A DNA stretch of 64,000 bases, from contig NZ_JBAPLU010000022.1 of assembly GCF_037083825.1 (NCBI RefSeq), positions 13,193 through 77,192 on the forward strand, written 5' to 3'. Numbering within the stretch: position 1 is the first letter of the stretch; every line of letters begins with the position of its first letter. The DNA is from Klenkia sesuvii. Its GTDB lineage: Bacteria; Actinomycetota; Actinomycetes; Mycobacteriales; Geodermatophilaceae. Positions 41,558 through 50,653 of the stretch are shown here, in pieces. The position numbers and the translations under genes are program-made. Under the pieces are notes generated by a model. It searched no databases. It was given only the letters and a program-made list of their open reading frames with translations, and had not been told where the DNA came from.

Positions 41558-42154
41558 GTGACCCTGGCCCTCGCCGTGCTCGGCGACTCGATCGCGTTCG
41601 GCACCGGTGCCGCCCGACCGGCCGACGCGCTCGGCCCCCGGCTGGTCGCCGCGCTCGCCGAGGACGGCGTCGACGCCACCCTGCAGGTCGAGGCCGTGCC
41701 GGGCGCGGTGTCGGCGGCGCTGGCCGGCCAGGTGCGGCTGGTGACCCGGTGCGACCTGGCGCTGGTCGTGGTGGGCGCCAACGACCTCACCCGGCTCGTG
41801 CCGCCGGCCACCGCGGCGCAGCAGCTCGGCGCGGCCGTGCGGGACCTGCGGGTCACCGGCGCCGACGTCCTGGTGGTGCCCGCGCCGGACCTGTCGACCG
41901 TGCCATGGGTGCCGCCGGCCTTCCAGGCCCTGGTCGCCACGGCCAGCGGGGAGCTGCAACGGCGCCAGGCCGACGCCGTGCGGGCCGCGGGTGGGGTCGT
42001 CGTCCCGGTCGGGGCCGAGCTGGGGCAGCGGTTCCGGGCGCAGCCGGCGCTCTTCGCCGCCGACCGGTTCCACCCCTCGTCGGCCGGCTACGCACTCATC
42101 GCCGAGGCGCTGGCCCCGGTGGTCCGGGCGGTGGCCCGCAGCCGCGCGGCCTGA
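41558..42154 (+). CDS. SGNH/GDSL hydrolase
   Basis: 198 residues from the GTG at 41558. Block I LAVLGDSIAFGTGA has the nucleophile Ser, block III VVGANDL has the oxyanion Asn, and block V DRFHPSSAGY carries the Asp and His. There is no signal peptide, so it is probably cytoplasmic or membrane-peripheral. It is an esterase or lipase of unknown substrate. The upstream region of the frame is not conserved-looking. Confidence 0.85.
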   Translation: MTLALAVLGDSIAFGTGAARPADALGPRLVAALAEDGVDATLQVEAVPGAVSAALAGQVRLVTRCDLALVVVGANDLTRLVPPATAAQQLGAAVRDLRVTGADVLVVPAPDLSTVPWVPPAFQALVATASGELQRRQADAVRAAGGVVVPVGAELGQRFRAQPALFAADRFHPSSAGYALIAEALAPVVRAVARSRAA

Positions 42155-42243
42155 CGCTCCGGTGGCCGGGGCCGCGCGGAGGTCCCCATGATGGCTGCGG
42201 GTCGAGACCGCGCCCTCGTCGTCCCCACCACGAGAGGCCGCTG

Positions 42244-43755
42244 GTGCTCGCCGATCTGCCGTCCTGCGGGACACCCCTGTCCGCCGTTGCCGCCCGCGCG
42301 GGCTGCGCGGCGCCGGTCGCCGGTCCCGCCGTCGTCGACCTGGTGATGGATTCCCGCCGGGCGGGCCCGGGGTCGCTGTTCGCCTGCGTGCGGGGCGCTC
42401 GGGCCGACGGGCACCGCCACGCGGCCGCAGCGGTGGCCGCGGGTGCGGTGGCCGTGCTCGCTGACCGCCCCGGCCGGTTGCCGGTCGACCTGGGCGTGCC
42501 CGTGCTCGTGGTCCCCTCGGTGCGGGCGGTGCTCGGGCCGGTGGGTGCGCTGGTCGCCGGTGACCCGGCCGACCGGCTGCAGGTGGTGGCGGTGACCGGC
42601 AGCAACGGCAAGACGACGACCAGCACCCTGCTGGCCGGGGTGCTGGACACCCCCGGGCGCCGCTGCGGTCTGCTGACCACCGTCGGCGCCACCGTCGGCC
42701 GGCACACCCGCACGACGGCGCTCACCACCCCCGAGGCACCCGACCTGCACCGGCTGCTGCGCTGGATGGTGCAGCGCGACGCCGCCGCGGCCGTCGTGGA
42801 GGCCTCCTCCATCGCGCTGGACGTCGGCCGGGTCGACGGCCTGTGCGCCGAGGTCGCGGTGTTCACCGGGTTCGAGCCCGACCACCTCGACCACCACGGC
42901 ACCGTCGAGCAGTACTGGGCCAGCAAGGCCCGGCTGTTCGAGCCCGACCGGGCGCGGGTCGGCGTCGTGGTGACCGACGACCCCTGGGGGCGCCGGCTGG
43001 CCGACCAGGCGAGGATCCCGGTGGTCCGGGTGGGCACCGCCGCCGACTGCGACGTCCGGGTGGTGCACGGCACCAGCTCGGCCGGCGGCACCGAGGTGCT
43101 GGTCGAGCGGGCCGGACGACGGCACGCCCTGCGCAGCCCCGTCGTCGGCGGCGTGCACGTGACGAACGTGGCCGCGGCCTGGACCGCCGCGGTGGTCCTC
43201 GGCGCGGACCCCGACGACGTGGCCGACCGGCTGACCCACGTCGACCCGCCGCCGGGCCGGGGCACGCTGCTGACCGCGCCGGGGGCTCCCCTGGTGGTCG
43301 TGGACTACGCCCACACCCCGGGGGCGCTGGCCGACGCGGTGGCGACCGCCGGGCGGTTGCGCCCAGCGGGCGAGGTGCACCTCGTGCTGGGCGCCCGGGG
43401 CGCCCGGGACCGCTGGAAGCGCCAGGGCCTGGGGACGGCGGCCCGCGCGGCCGACCACGTGTGGCTGACCAACGAGGGCAGCCACGGCGAGGACCCGGCG
43501 GCCATCGTCGCCGAGCTCGCGGTGGGCCTCCTCGGGTCCGACGCCCGGGTGCGCACCGTCCTGGACCGGCGGGCGGCGATCACCGCGGCGGTGGACGCGG
43601 CCGGTCCGCAGGACGTCGTCCTCGTGGTGGGCCGGGGGCACGAGACGCTGCAGGACGCACCCGGGGCCCTGGACCCGGCGACGACCCAGCGATTCTCCGA
43701 CGCCGACGTGGCCCGGGCGGCTCTGGGGGAGGGCCGCCGCCGGCTGGCCGGCTAG
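42244..43755 (+). CDS. MurE-like Mur ligase paralogue with altered amino-acid site
   Basis: 503 residues from a GTG with GAGAGG upstream. The domains are: N-terminal UDP-binding-like (DLVMDSRRAGPGSLFACVRG), central ATPase with P-loop TGSNGKTTT near 118-126 and the lysine-carbamate region EQYWASKARLF, and C-terminal (VVDYAHTPGALADAV). The C-terminal motif that selects diaminopimelate in MurE (DNPR) is replaced by LTNEGSHGED, and GARGARDRWKRQ substitutes the usual GCGGDRDxxKR. It lies far from any division/cell-wall cluster. It probably ligates a different amino acid or acceptor. Confidence 0.75.
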   Translation: MLADLPSCGTPLSAVAARAGCAAPVAGPAVVDLVMDSRRAGPGSLFACVRGARADGHRHAAAAVAAGAVAVLADRPGRLPVDLGVPVLVVPSVRAVLGPVGALVAGDPADRLQVVAVTGSNGKTTTSTLLAGVLDTPGRRCGLLTTVGATVGRHTRTTALTTPEAPDLHRLLRWMVQRDAAAAVVEASSIALDVGRVDGLCAEVAVFTGFEPDHLDHHGTVEQYWASKARLFEPDRARVGVVVTDDPWGRRLADQARIPVVRVGTAADCDVRVVHGTSSAGGTEVLVERAGRRHALRSPVVGGVHVTNVAAAWTAAVVLGADPDDVADRLTHVDPPPGRGTLLTAPGAPLVVVDYAHTPGALADAVATAGRLRPAGEVHLVLGARGARDRWKRQGLGTAARAADHVWLTNEGSHGEDPAAIVAELAVGLLGSDARVRTVLDRRAAITAAVDAAGPQDVVLVVGRGHETLQDAPGALDPATTQRFSDADVARAALGEGRRRLAG

Positions 43756-43877
43756 TCGCCCTCGGCCTCGTGGGCCTTCAGCTCCCGGGTGGCCATGCCG
43801 CCCTCACCGCCCTCGTCGCGGGGGCCGGGGTGCAGCTGGGCCTCGCTGTCGGACTGGTCCTTCTCCGGCTCGGTCAT
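43752..43877 (-). CDS. Small acidic hydrophilic protein (41 residues)
   Basis: MTEPEKDQSDSEAQLHPGPR is followed by an EGGEGGMATRELKAHEAEGD tail. The start at 43877 has CTGGAGGGC directly upstream, although the spacing is short. The composition (Glu, Asp, Gly; no hydrophobic core) suggests a disordered stress-type peptide. Its stop shares the bases CTAG with the stop of the convergent MurE-like gene. Confidence 0.5.
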   Translation of the reverse strand: MTEPEKDQSDSEAQLHPGPRDEGGEGGMATRELKAHEAEGD

Positions 43878-43934
43878 GCCCTCCAGCGTCACGCGTCGGT
43901 GCCGATCGAGCCACCCGAGCCACCCGAGCCCGTT

Positions 43935-43995
43935 GATCACCACGGGTCGGTGGTGGTCTCCGCGGTCCCGAGGCAGCGGCTGACCCGGGGTGATC
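43935..43995. repeat. Inverted repeat near the small-ORF promoter
   Basis: GATCACCACGGGTC (43935-43948) and GACCCGGGGTGATC (43982-43995) match 13 of 14 with a 33-base spacer. It lies upstream of the 41-residue ORF and downstream of hyuB. Confidence 0.5.
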
Positions 43996-44015
43996 ACGGC
44001 CCCGGGGACGATGAC

Positions 44016-44046
44016 GGCGCCGGCCCCGTGATCGGGGGCCGGCGCC
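44016..44046 (-). terminator. Hairpin terminator of hyuA-hyuB
   Basis: Arms GGCGCCGGCCCC (44016-44027) and its exact complement (44035-44046) with a 7-base loop stand 17 bp after the hyuB stop. Confidence 0.7.
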
Positions 44047-44062
44047 GTACGGGGTCCTTCCG

Positions 44063-45934
44063 CTAGAGGACGTCGAACTCGTTGAACGCGGCGCCGCCGG
44101 AGAGGGTGGCGTAGCCGGGGCCGCGGTCGAAGAACGGCTCCTCGCCGGTGCGGGCGGCCCGCATCTCGGCGCGCAGCCCCTCGGTGGCCGCCTCGTCCGC
44201 CGTCCCGTCCTCGGACACCACGACGCCGTAGTCGTCGCGGGCGCCCTGCACCGACACCTTGAGCCAGGCGATGTCGCGCAGGACCTCCTCGACCGGCCGG
44301 TCGAGCGGGTCGCCCCAGCCGCCACCGCCCGTCGTCCGCACCCGCACGACGGTGCCGGCCTTCAGCGGCTCGGCGTCGGCGAGGGCGTCGACCTCGTGCT
44401 CGTCGGGGCCGCCCGGGTCGACGGTGATCTGGAACGGCCGACCCGCCTTGCCGCCCTTGACACCCCAGCAGGCCAGGATCGAGCGGTCGGCGATGGACAT
44501 GAAGTGCGCGTCGCGCAGTACCCGGATGTGCTTCTCGTAGCCGCAGCCACCGCGGTAGCGGCCGGGGCCACCGGAGTCCATCGCCAGGCCCAGGGCCTCG
44601 ATGCGCAGCGGGAAGCGGCCCTCGGTGAACTCCGTGGGCAGGTTCCGCGAGTCGGGGACGACGTGGATGGTGTCCTCGCCGTCGGCGTAGTACCGCCCAC
44701 CCGAGCCGCCACCGAGCACCTCGCGCATGAGGTAGGGCTCGCCGTCGAAGTCCGTGCCGTACACACCGGTGTACCGGATCGTCTCCTGGTCGGCCGGCAT
44801 CCGGCCGCCGGTGGCCTTGGCCAGCACGCCGGCGAGCACGCCCAGCAGCCGCAGGATCACGAACGTGCGGGCGTTGGTCGGCGCGGGGAAGACCGGGGTG
44901 AGCAGCGTGCCCTTCTCCGGGAACCGCATCTCGATCAGCGGGACGACGCCCTCGTTGACGTCGAGCTCGGCCATGCGCTCCGGCGTCGCCGCCAGGTTGC
45001 GCAGGATCGGCGCCAGCCACTTCTTCAGGAAGTTGCCGTCGGAGTAGTCGCCGCAGTGGTTGATCGGGCCCTTGGCCTGCGGGCCGGTGCCGGTGAAGTC
45101 GATGACCAGCGGGACGTCGGCCGCGGAGTCCATCGTCAGCGTGATCCGCTGGCGGTGCAGCATCGGCTCGTCGACGCCGTCGTGCTCGGCGTAGTCCTCC
45201 CACACGTAGGTGCCGTCGGGGATCTGGCTGAGGATCTCGGTGCGGTAGACCTCGGTCGAGTTGGCCAGGATCGCGTCGAAGCAGGCCTCGACCGCCTCGA
45301 CCCCGTACCGCTCGAACAGCTCGCCCAGGCGGCGGGCGCCGGCCAGGCAGGCCGAGCACTCGGCGTCGAGGTCGGCGGCCAGCGAGTCGGGCATCCGCGA
45401 GTTGCGCGTCATGATCTTCAGCGCCGACTCGTTGGGGACGCCGCGGTCCCACAGCTTGATCGGGGGGACCATCAGGCCCTCCTCGAACATGCTGGTCGCG
45501 GCCGAGGGCATGGAGCCGGGCACCGCGCCGCCGATGTCGTCGTGGTGGCCGAACGCCTGGATGAAGGCCACGACCTCGGGCTGCGCACCCTCCGTCGGCG
45601 AGGCGAAGACCGGGACGGTGACGCACAGGTCGGGCAGGTGGCCGATCCCGCCCTCGGAGAGGTAGACGTCGTTGTGGAAGAAGACGTCGCCGACGTTCAT
45701 CTGCGCGATCGGGTAGTCGCGCACCACCGGCTGCACCAGCGCGGAGTACGAGCGGCCGGTGAGCTTGCGCAGCTGGCGGTCGTGGATCCCGGCCCGGAAG
45801 TCGTGGGCGTCGCGGATCATCGGGGAGCGCGACGTGCGGCCGATGGCGGTCTCGACCTCCATCTCGATCGCCGCCAGCGTGCCGGCGACGATCTCGACGA
45901 GGACCGGGTCTGCAGCGGTCTGCGAGGCGGTCAC
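44063..45934 (-). CDS. hyuB: Hydantoinase B / 5-oxoprolinase beta-type subunit
   Basis: 623 residues with a GTG start overlapping the hyuA stop. Family blocks are IGRTSRSPMIRDAHDFRAGI, DVFFHNDVYLSEGGIGHLPD, FGHHDDIGGAVPGSMPSAAT, IDFTGTGPQAKGPINHCGD and MDSGGPGRYRGGCGY (cited in part), with metal-binding His and Asp in the HND and GHHDDIG regions. With HyuA it forms an ATP-dependent enzyme opening cyclic amides such as N-methylhydantoin or 5-oxoproline, or carboxylating ketones. The substrate here is unknown. The operon carries regulon site 3. Confidence 0.92.
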   Translation of the reverse strand: MTASQTAADPVLVEIVAGTLAAIEMEVETAIGRTSRSPMIRDAHDFRAGIHDRQLRKLTGRSYSALVQPVVRDYPIAQMNVGDVFFHNDVYLSEGGIGHLPDLCVTVPVFASPTEGAQPEVVAFIQAFGHHDDIGGAVPGSMPSAATSMFEEGLMVPPIKLWDRGVPNESALKIMTRNSRMPDSLAADLDAECSACLAGARRLGELFERYGVEAVEACFDAILANSTEVYRTEILSQIPDGTYVWEDYAEHDGVDEPMLHRQRITLTMDSAADVPLVIDFTGTGPQAKGPINHCGDYSDGNFLKKWLAPILRNLAATPERMAELDVNEGVVPLIEMRFPEKGTLLTPVFPAPTNARTFVILRLLGVLAGVLAKATGGRMPADQETIRYTGVYGTDFDGEPYLMREVLGGGSGGRYYADGEDTIHVVPDSRNLPTEFTEGRFPLRIEALGLAMDSGGPGRYRGGCGYEKHIRVLRDAHFMSIADRSILACWGVKGGKAGRPFQITVDPGGPDEHEVDALADAEPLKAGTVVRVRTTGGGGWGDPLDRPVEEVLRDIAWLKVSVQGARDDYGVVVSEDGTADEAATEGLRAEMRAARTGEEPFFDRGPGYATLSGGAAFNEFDVL

Positions 45935-48006
45935 TGGGCAGTCTCCTTGGTGAGCAGCAGGTTCGAGTAGCTGTCGACGGTGGCGGTGAAGCCGGGGTGC
46001 ACCGGGACGGTGGAGCCGAACTCCTCCACGATCGCCGGGCCGGTGACGACGTCACCGGGCTGCAGCTGGGTGCGGGCGTACAGCGGGGTCTCGACCCAGT
46101 CGTCGAAGAACACCCGGCGGGTGCCGGTGACGGCGTCGGCGGCGGAGCCCTCGGTGCGGTCGGGCCGGGCCACCAGGTCGGGACGGCGGATCGGGCCGAT
46201 GCCGCTCACCCGCAGGTTGACCCACTCGACCGCCTGGCGCGGGTCGGTGCGGAAGTCGTAGCCGTAGAGCTGGTGGTGCGCGGCGTGGAACGCGTCCGCC
46301 ACCGTCGCCAGCGCCGCGTCGTCCAGGTCGCCGTCGGGCACGGGCACCCGCACCTCGAAGGCCTGGCCGACGTAGCGCAGGTCCGCCGTCCGCTGCATGC
46401 GCTGCTCGTCGCGGGCGAAGCCCTCGCCGTCCAGCGCCGTGCCGGCCCGGCCCTCGAGCTCGGCGTAGGCCGAGGCCACGGCCGAGGCGTCCAGCGCGGT
46501 GTGCTTGGCGATCATCGTCTGCACGTAGTCGTTGCGGACGTCGACCGTGAGCAGGCCGAACGCGCTGACGTTGCCCGGGTTCGGCGGCACCAGGGTGCGC
46601 GGCAGGCCGAGGATGTCCATGAGCCGGCAGGCCAGCAGCGACCCCGACCCGCCGAACGTGGTGAGGGTGAAGTCGCGGACGTCGAGCCCGCGGGCGACGG
46701 TGACCTGGCGCAGGGCGTTGGCCTGGTTCCAGGCCGAGATCTCGAGGATGCCGGTGGCGGTCTTCTCCACGGAGAGCCCGAGCTTGCCGCCCAGCAACTC
46801 GAGGCCGGCCGCAGCGTGCTCCGTCGACAGGGGGATCTCGCCACCGAGCAGGTGCGGGGGGATCCGGCCGAGGACGACGTGGGCGTCGGTCACGGTCGGC
46901 TCGGGGCCGCGGCTGGGGTAGCACATGGGGCCGGGGTCGGCGCCCGCGCTTCTCGGGCCCACCTTGAGGGTGCCCTCGGGGGCGATCCAGGCGATGGAGC
47001 CACCGCCGGCCCCGACGGTGACCACGTCGATCATGGGGATCTTGGACGGGTAGGCGCCGACGGTGCCCTCGGTGGTGAGCGCGGGCTCGCCGTCGATGAC
47101 CACGGTGACGTCGGTGGAGGTGCCGCCGCCGTCGCAGGTGAGGATGCGGTCGAACCCGGCCGTCTGGGCGATGAGCGCGGCACCCAGGGCGCCGGCGGCC
47201 GGGCCGGAGAGCATGGTGGTGATCGGCTGGTGCACGACCTCCTCGGCGCTCAGCACGCCGCCGTTGCTCTTCATGACGTAGAAGGGCACCTCGGGGGCCA
47301 GCTCGTCGAGCCGGGCGCGGATGTTGGTGACGTAGGCGCCGACCTTGGGCTTGACCGCGGCGTCGACCAGCGTGGTGACCGAGCGCTCGTACTCGCGGTA
47401 CTCGCGCAGCACGCCCGAGCTGATCGAGACGACGCAGTCGGGGTGCACCTCGCGCAGCACCTCGAGCATGGCCTGCTCGTGCGCGTCGTTGGAGTAGGCG
47501 TGCAGGAAGCAGACGCCGACGGTGGTGATGCCGGCGTCCTTGAAGAAGGTGGCGGCCGCGACGGCCTGGTCGCGGTCGAAGGGGCGCACCTCGGCGCCGG
47601 TGTGGTCCAGCCGGCCGCCGACGGTGCGCACCAGGTCGGCCGGGACGATGCGGGGCGGCTTGACCCAGAAGTAGCTGTTGCCGTAGCCGTCGGGCACCGA
47701 CTGCCGGGCGATCTCCAGCACCGAGGCGTAGCCCTCGGTGGTGATGAACCCGATGCGGTCGAGCTTGCCCTCGAGCAGCTGGTTCGTCGCGACCGTGGTG
47801 CCGTGGCTGACCGCGGTGACGGCCTCGCCGGTCAGGCCCATCAGGTCGAGGACCTTCTGCACCCCGGCCAGGAACCCGTCGGCCGGGTTGCCCGGGGTCG
47901 AGGGGGTCTTGGTGGTGGTCGTCGCGCCGGACTCCTCGTCCACCGCGACGACGTCGGTGAACGTGCCACCGGTGTCGATGCCGATGCGTACCCGCCTGCT
48001 GGTCAT
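45931..48006 (-). CDS. hyuA: Hydantoinase A / 5-oxoprolinase alpha-type ATPase subunit
   Basis: 691 residues from the ATG at 48006. N-terminal RIGIDTGGTFTDVVAVDEE is the actin-like phosphate-binding loop; later SHGTTVATNQLLEGK and LTCDGGGTSTDVTVV complete the ATP site, and VTVGAGGGSIAWI is typical of the family. The length matches HyuA of N-methylhydantoinases. It supplies ATP-driven activation of the cyclic amide to HyuB. The 18-bp regulon site 3 lies seven bases upstream of the ATG, so repression would be direct. No Shine-Dalgarno is seen. Confidence 0.93.
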   Translation of the reverse strand: MTSRRVRIGIDTGGTFTDVVAVDEESGATTTTKTPSTPGNPADGFLAGVQKVLDLMGLTGEAVTAVSHGTTVATNQLLEGKLDRIGFITTEGYASVLEIARQSVPDGYGNSYFWVKPPRIVPADLVRTVGGRLDHTGAEVRPFDRDQAVAAATFFKDAGITTVGVCFLHAYSNDAHEQAMLEVLREVHPDCVVSISSGVLREYREYERSVTTLVDAAVKPKVGAYVTNIRARLDELAPEVPFYVMKSNGGVLSAEEVVHQPITTMLSGPAAGALGAALIAQTAGFDRILTCDGGGTSTDVTVVIDGEPALTTEGTVGAYPSKIPMIDVVTVGAGGGSIAWIAPEGTLKVGPRSAGADPGPMCYPSRGPEPTVTDAHVVLGRIPPHLLGGEIPLSTEHAAAGLELLGGKLGLSVEKTATGILEISAWNQANALRQVTVARGLDVRDFTLTTFGGSGSLLACRLMDILGLPRTLVPPNPGNVSAFGLLTVDVRNDYVQTMIAKHTALDASAVASAYAELEGRAGTALDGEGFARDEQRMQRTADLRYVGQAFEVRVPVPDGDLDDAALATVADAFHAAHHQLYGYDFRTDPRQAVEWVNLRVSGIGPIRRPDLVARPDRTEGSAADAVTGTRRVFFDDWVETPLYARTQLQPGDVVTGPAIVEEFGSTVPVHPGFTATVDSYSNLLLTKETAQ

Positions 48007-48012
48007 GACAAA

Positions 48013-48030
48013 TACCTTAGCGATGAGGTA
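48013..48030 (-). promoter_or_regulatory. Regulon motif, site 3 (hyuA-hyuB)
   Basis: TACCTTAGCGATGAGGTA (complement TACCTCATCGCTAAGGTA) is the most symmetrical copy of the motif. It ends seven bases before the hyuA ATG. Confidence 0.75.
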
Positions 48031-48149
48031 CCTGGCGGGGAAGGTGCTCGTGCGAGAACATCTGCGCCGATGAGGGTCGGGTCACACCTCATCGCGGGAA
48101 GACGTGACGAGGGGTTGCAGGTAGCTGCGTCATCCGCCATGCTTGAACC

Positions 48150-48166
48150 TGTAACCGGGTGTTACA
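48150..48166 (+). promoter_or_regulatory. Operator-like palindrome upstream of the diiron oxygenase
   Basis: TGTAACCGGGTGTTACA has perfect 6-bp arms (TGTAAC/GTTACA) around five bases, typical of TetR-family operators. It ends 24 bp before the oxygenase ATG. No TetR gene is in the window. Confidence 0.65.
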
Positions 48167-48190
48167 TGCAACGATACGGAGGGCCGTCCG

Positions 48191-49123
48191 ATGACCAGCA
48201 CGCTCCCGAGCACCGACCAGCTGACCGCCGCCTTCAGCGCCCACCAGCGCGACGGCGAGGCGGTCTCCGCCCGGCTGCTGGACTCGGCAGCGCAGCTGTC
48301 CTACGACCCCTCCACCGAGGTGGACTGGGACGAGCCGCTCGACCCGACGCTGCACGGGCTCAACCCTGAGTGGAGCACGCTGTACGGCACCCCGCTGTGG
48401 GACGAGATGACCGAGGAGCAGCGGGTCACGCTGACCCGGCACGAGGTCGCCTCGATCATGAGCACCGGCATCTGGTTCGAGATGATCCTGCAGCAGATGC
48501 TGCTGCGCGAGCACTACGCCGGCGACACCACGCGCAAGGACTTCCAGTTCGCGCTCACCGAGATCGCCGACGAGTGCCGGCACTCCATCATGTTCGCCCG
48601 TGCCTGCGAGAAGCTCGGCGCCACCGGCTACGCCCCCAAGCGCAGCGGCATCGAGCTGGGTCGGTTCTTCAAGTCCTTCGCCGGCGCCGAGCGGGCCTTC
48701 GCGGCCGCCCTGGTCGCCGAGGAGGTGCTCGACGTCATGCAGCGCGACTGGATGCGCGGCGAGGACGTCCTGCCGCTCATCCGCACCACCAGCCGGATCC
48801 ACGTGGTCGAGGAGTCCCGGCACATGACCTACGCCCGGCAGGAGGTGCGCGAAAGCCTGGTCGGGGCCAGCCGACCCCGGGTGCGCGCCTCGGCGCTGCT
48901 CATCGCGATCGTCACCCAGGTCGTGGTGACCAACCTGGTGCACCGCGACGTCTACACGGCCGCCGGCCTCGACACCGACCGCGCCGTCCGCGAGGCCGGG
49001 GCCAACAAGCACCACCACGCGATGATGCGCACCAGCAGCCGGCACCTGATGGCCTTCCTCGGCGAGTGCGGCTTCCTCACCGGTCCTGCGGTGGCGATCT
49101 ACCGCCGCCTGCACATGCTCTGA
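48191..49123 (+). CDS. AurF/CmlI-like diiron oxygenase
   Basis: 310 residues, ATG with GGAGG about nine bases upstream. Diiron ligands follow the AurF (p-aminobenzoate N-oxygenase) pattern: Glu and His in RHEVASI/WFEMILQ, ADECRHSIMF, a second Glu in ALVAEEVLDVMQ, and VVEESRHMTYAR. Such enzymes oxidise aryl-amines or other small molecules with O2. Here it is followed ten bases later by a ferredoxin-NADP reductase, its likely electron source. The divergent neighbour is hyuA. The substrate is unknown; possible roles include N-oxygenation or fatty-acid or aromatic oxidation. Confidence 0.85.
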   Translation: MTSTLPSTDQLTAAFSAHQRDGEAVSARLLDSAAQLSYDPSTEVDWDEPLDPTLHGLNPEWSTLYGTPLWDEMTEEQRVTLTRHEVASIMSTGIWFEMILQQMLLREHYAGDTTRKDFQFALTEIADECRHSIMFARACEKLGATGYAPKRSGIELGRFFKSFAGAERAFAAALVAEEVLDVMQRDWMRGEDVLPLIRTTSRIHVVEESRHMTYARQEVRESLVGASRPRVRASALLIAIVTQVVVTNLVHRDVYTAAGLDTDRAVREAGANKHHHAMMRTSSRHLMAFLGECGFLTGPAVAIYRRLHML

Positions 49124-49132
49124 GGATCGGCC

Positions 49133-50560
49133 ATGGCGTTCGCGATCACCCAGAACTGCTGCTCGGACGCCTCCTGCGTCTCGGTGTGCCCGGTCAACTG
49201 CATCCACCCCACGCCGGACGAGCCCGAGTTCGGGCACACCGAGACGCTGTACGTCGACCCCGACACCTGCATCGACTGCGGTGCCTGCGCCGATGCCTGC
49301 CCCGTCGACGCCATCGCCCCCACGTGGGTGCTGCGCGCCGACCAGCAGGTGTACGCCCAGGTCAACGCCGATTGGTTCACCCGGCCCGACGCCGTGCCCA
49401 CCCCGGCCTGGGGCGCCCCGCGCTTCCCGACCGTCGACCTCTCGGCCATCGGCCGGCTCGAGGTGGCGATCGTGGGCACCGGTCCCGCCGCCGTCTACGC
49501 CGCGCAGTCCGTCCTGCGGGCCACCGAGGCGCGGGTGACCTTCCTCGACCGGCTGCCCACGCCCGGGGGGCTGGCCCGCTACGGCGTCGCCCCGGACCAC
49601 CCCGGCACCCGCCGCGTGCTCGAGCACACCACCGCTGTGCTGCGGCACCCCCGGGTGACCCTGCAGCTGGGTGTCGAGGTGGGCCGCGACCTGACCCCGG
49701 CCCAGCTCGCCGAGCGGTACGACGCCGTCCTCTACGCCACGGGCGCGGCCGGTGACCGGGCGCTGGGTGTGCCGGGTGAGGAGCTGGCCGGCAGCGTCTC
49801 GGCCCGCGAGGTCGTCAACTGGTACACCGGGCACCCCGAGGCCGCCCCCGTGGACCTGTCCCGCGTGCAGCGGGTGGTCGTCGTCGGCACCGGCAACGTG
49901 GCGCTCGACGTCGCCCGCATGCTCGCCGGCCAGGCCAACCGGCTGGCCAGCACCGAGACCTCCCCGGCCGCGCTCGCCGCGCTGCGCACCAGCGCGCTGC
50001 GCGAGGTCGTCGTCGTCGGCCGGCGCGGGCCCGCGGACGCCGCCTGCAGCCGTGCGGAGCTGCGCGCCCTCACCCACCTGCCCGGCGTGCGCACCGTGCT
50101 CAGCGGCAAGGCCCCCGACGTCGTCGAGCCGGGCTCGAAGGCCGAGCTGTTCGCCGGCCTCGACCGCTTCGACGACGACCTGTCGGCCGCCCCCGAGCCC
50201 GGTCGGCGCATCGTGTTCGCCTTCGGCCAGGCGACCCAGGAGGTGGTCGGCTCCGACGGGCAGGTCACCGGCATCGTGCTGCGCTCGTCGGAGGGCGACG
50301 TCGCCGTGCCCGCCGAGCTCGTCGTCCGGGCAATCGGGCACCGCGGCACCGAGCTGCCCGGTCTGCCCTTCGACGACGAGAGCGGCCGGGTGCCGCACGA
50401 GGCCGGCCGGGTGCTCGGCGCACCGGTGGGCACGTACGTCGTGGGCTGGGCCAAGCGCGGGCCGTCGGGTGGCATCGGGGCCAACCGCCCGGACGCCGAG
50501 GAGACGGTGGACTCGCTGCTGGCCGACGCCGCGGCGGGCCGCATCGGCCGCCACCGCTGA
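49133..50560 (+). CDS. Ferredoxin-fused NADP+ reductase (FprB type)
   Basis: 475 residues. Residues 1-60 hold a ferredoxin with two cysteine sets (NCCSDASCVSVCPVNC and CIDCGACADACPVDA), probably a 7Fe or 8Fe type. The rest is an adrenodoxin-reductase-like FAD/NADPH module: VAIVGTGPAAVYAAQSVL near 110-127, LPTPGGLARYGVAPDHPG, VVVVGTGNVALDVARMLA and the C-terminal VGWAKRGPSGGIGANRPDA. It delivers electrons from NADPH to an iron enzyme, most plausibly the adjacent diiron oxygenase (GATCGGCC gap of nine bases). Confidence 0.93.
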   Translation: MAFAITQNCCSDASCVSVCPVNCIHPTPDEPEFGHTETLYVDPDTCIDCGACADACPVDAIAPTWVLRADQQVYAQVNADWFTRPDAVPTPAWGAPRFPTVDLSAIGRLEVAIVGTGPAAVYAAQSVLRATEARVTFLDRLPTPGGLARYGVAPDHPGTRRVLEHTTAVLRHPRVTLQLGVEVGRDLTPAQLAERYDAVLYATGAAGDRALGVPGEELAGSVSAREVVNWYTGHPEAAPVDLSRVQRVVVVGTGNVALDVARMLAGQANRLASTETSPAALAALRTSALREVVVVGRRGPADAACSRAELRALTHLPGVRTVLSGKAPDVVEPGSKAELFAGLDRFDDDLSAAPEPGRRIVFAFGQATQEVVGSDGQVTGIVLRSSEGDVAVPAELVVRAIGHRGTELPGLPFDDESGRVPHEAGRVLGAPVGTYVVGWAKRGPSGGIGANRPDAEETVDSLLADAAAGRIGRHR

Positions 50561-50592
50561 CCCCCGCCCGTCGTGCGCCGCCCCTTCTGCAG

Positions 50593-50653
50593 TTGATCAT
50601 CGGCAGATGGCTGGCGCGCACAGCGTGTCGGGCAACCACCTGCCGATGGTCAA
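50593..50653. terminator. Bidirectional hairpin between convergent genes
   Basis: Arms TTGATCATCGGCAGATGG (50593-50610) and CCACCTGCCGATGGTCAA (50636-50653) match 16 of 18. The right arm includes the stop codon of the DUF2382 gene. Confidence 0.65.

Noticed and set aside
48069..48093. GATGAGG / CCTCATC inverted repeat as a second hyuA operator
   Set aside because: Arms share letters with the motif, but spacing and centre do not fit the 18-bp pattern.
45997..48369. Plus-strand open frame of nearly 800 codons across hyuA
   Set aside because: It is the antisense of a clear HyuA gene; long antisense frames are expected at this GC content.
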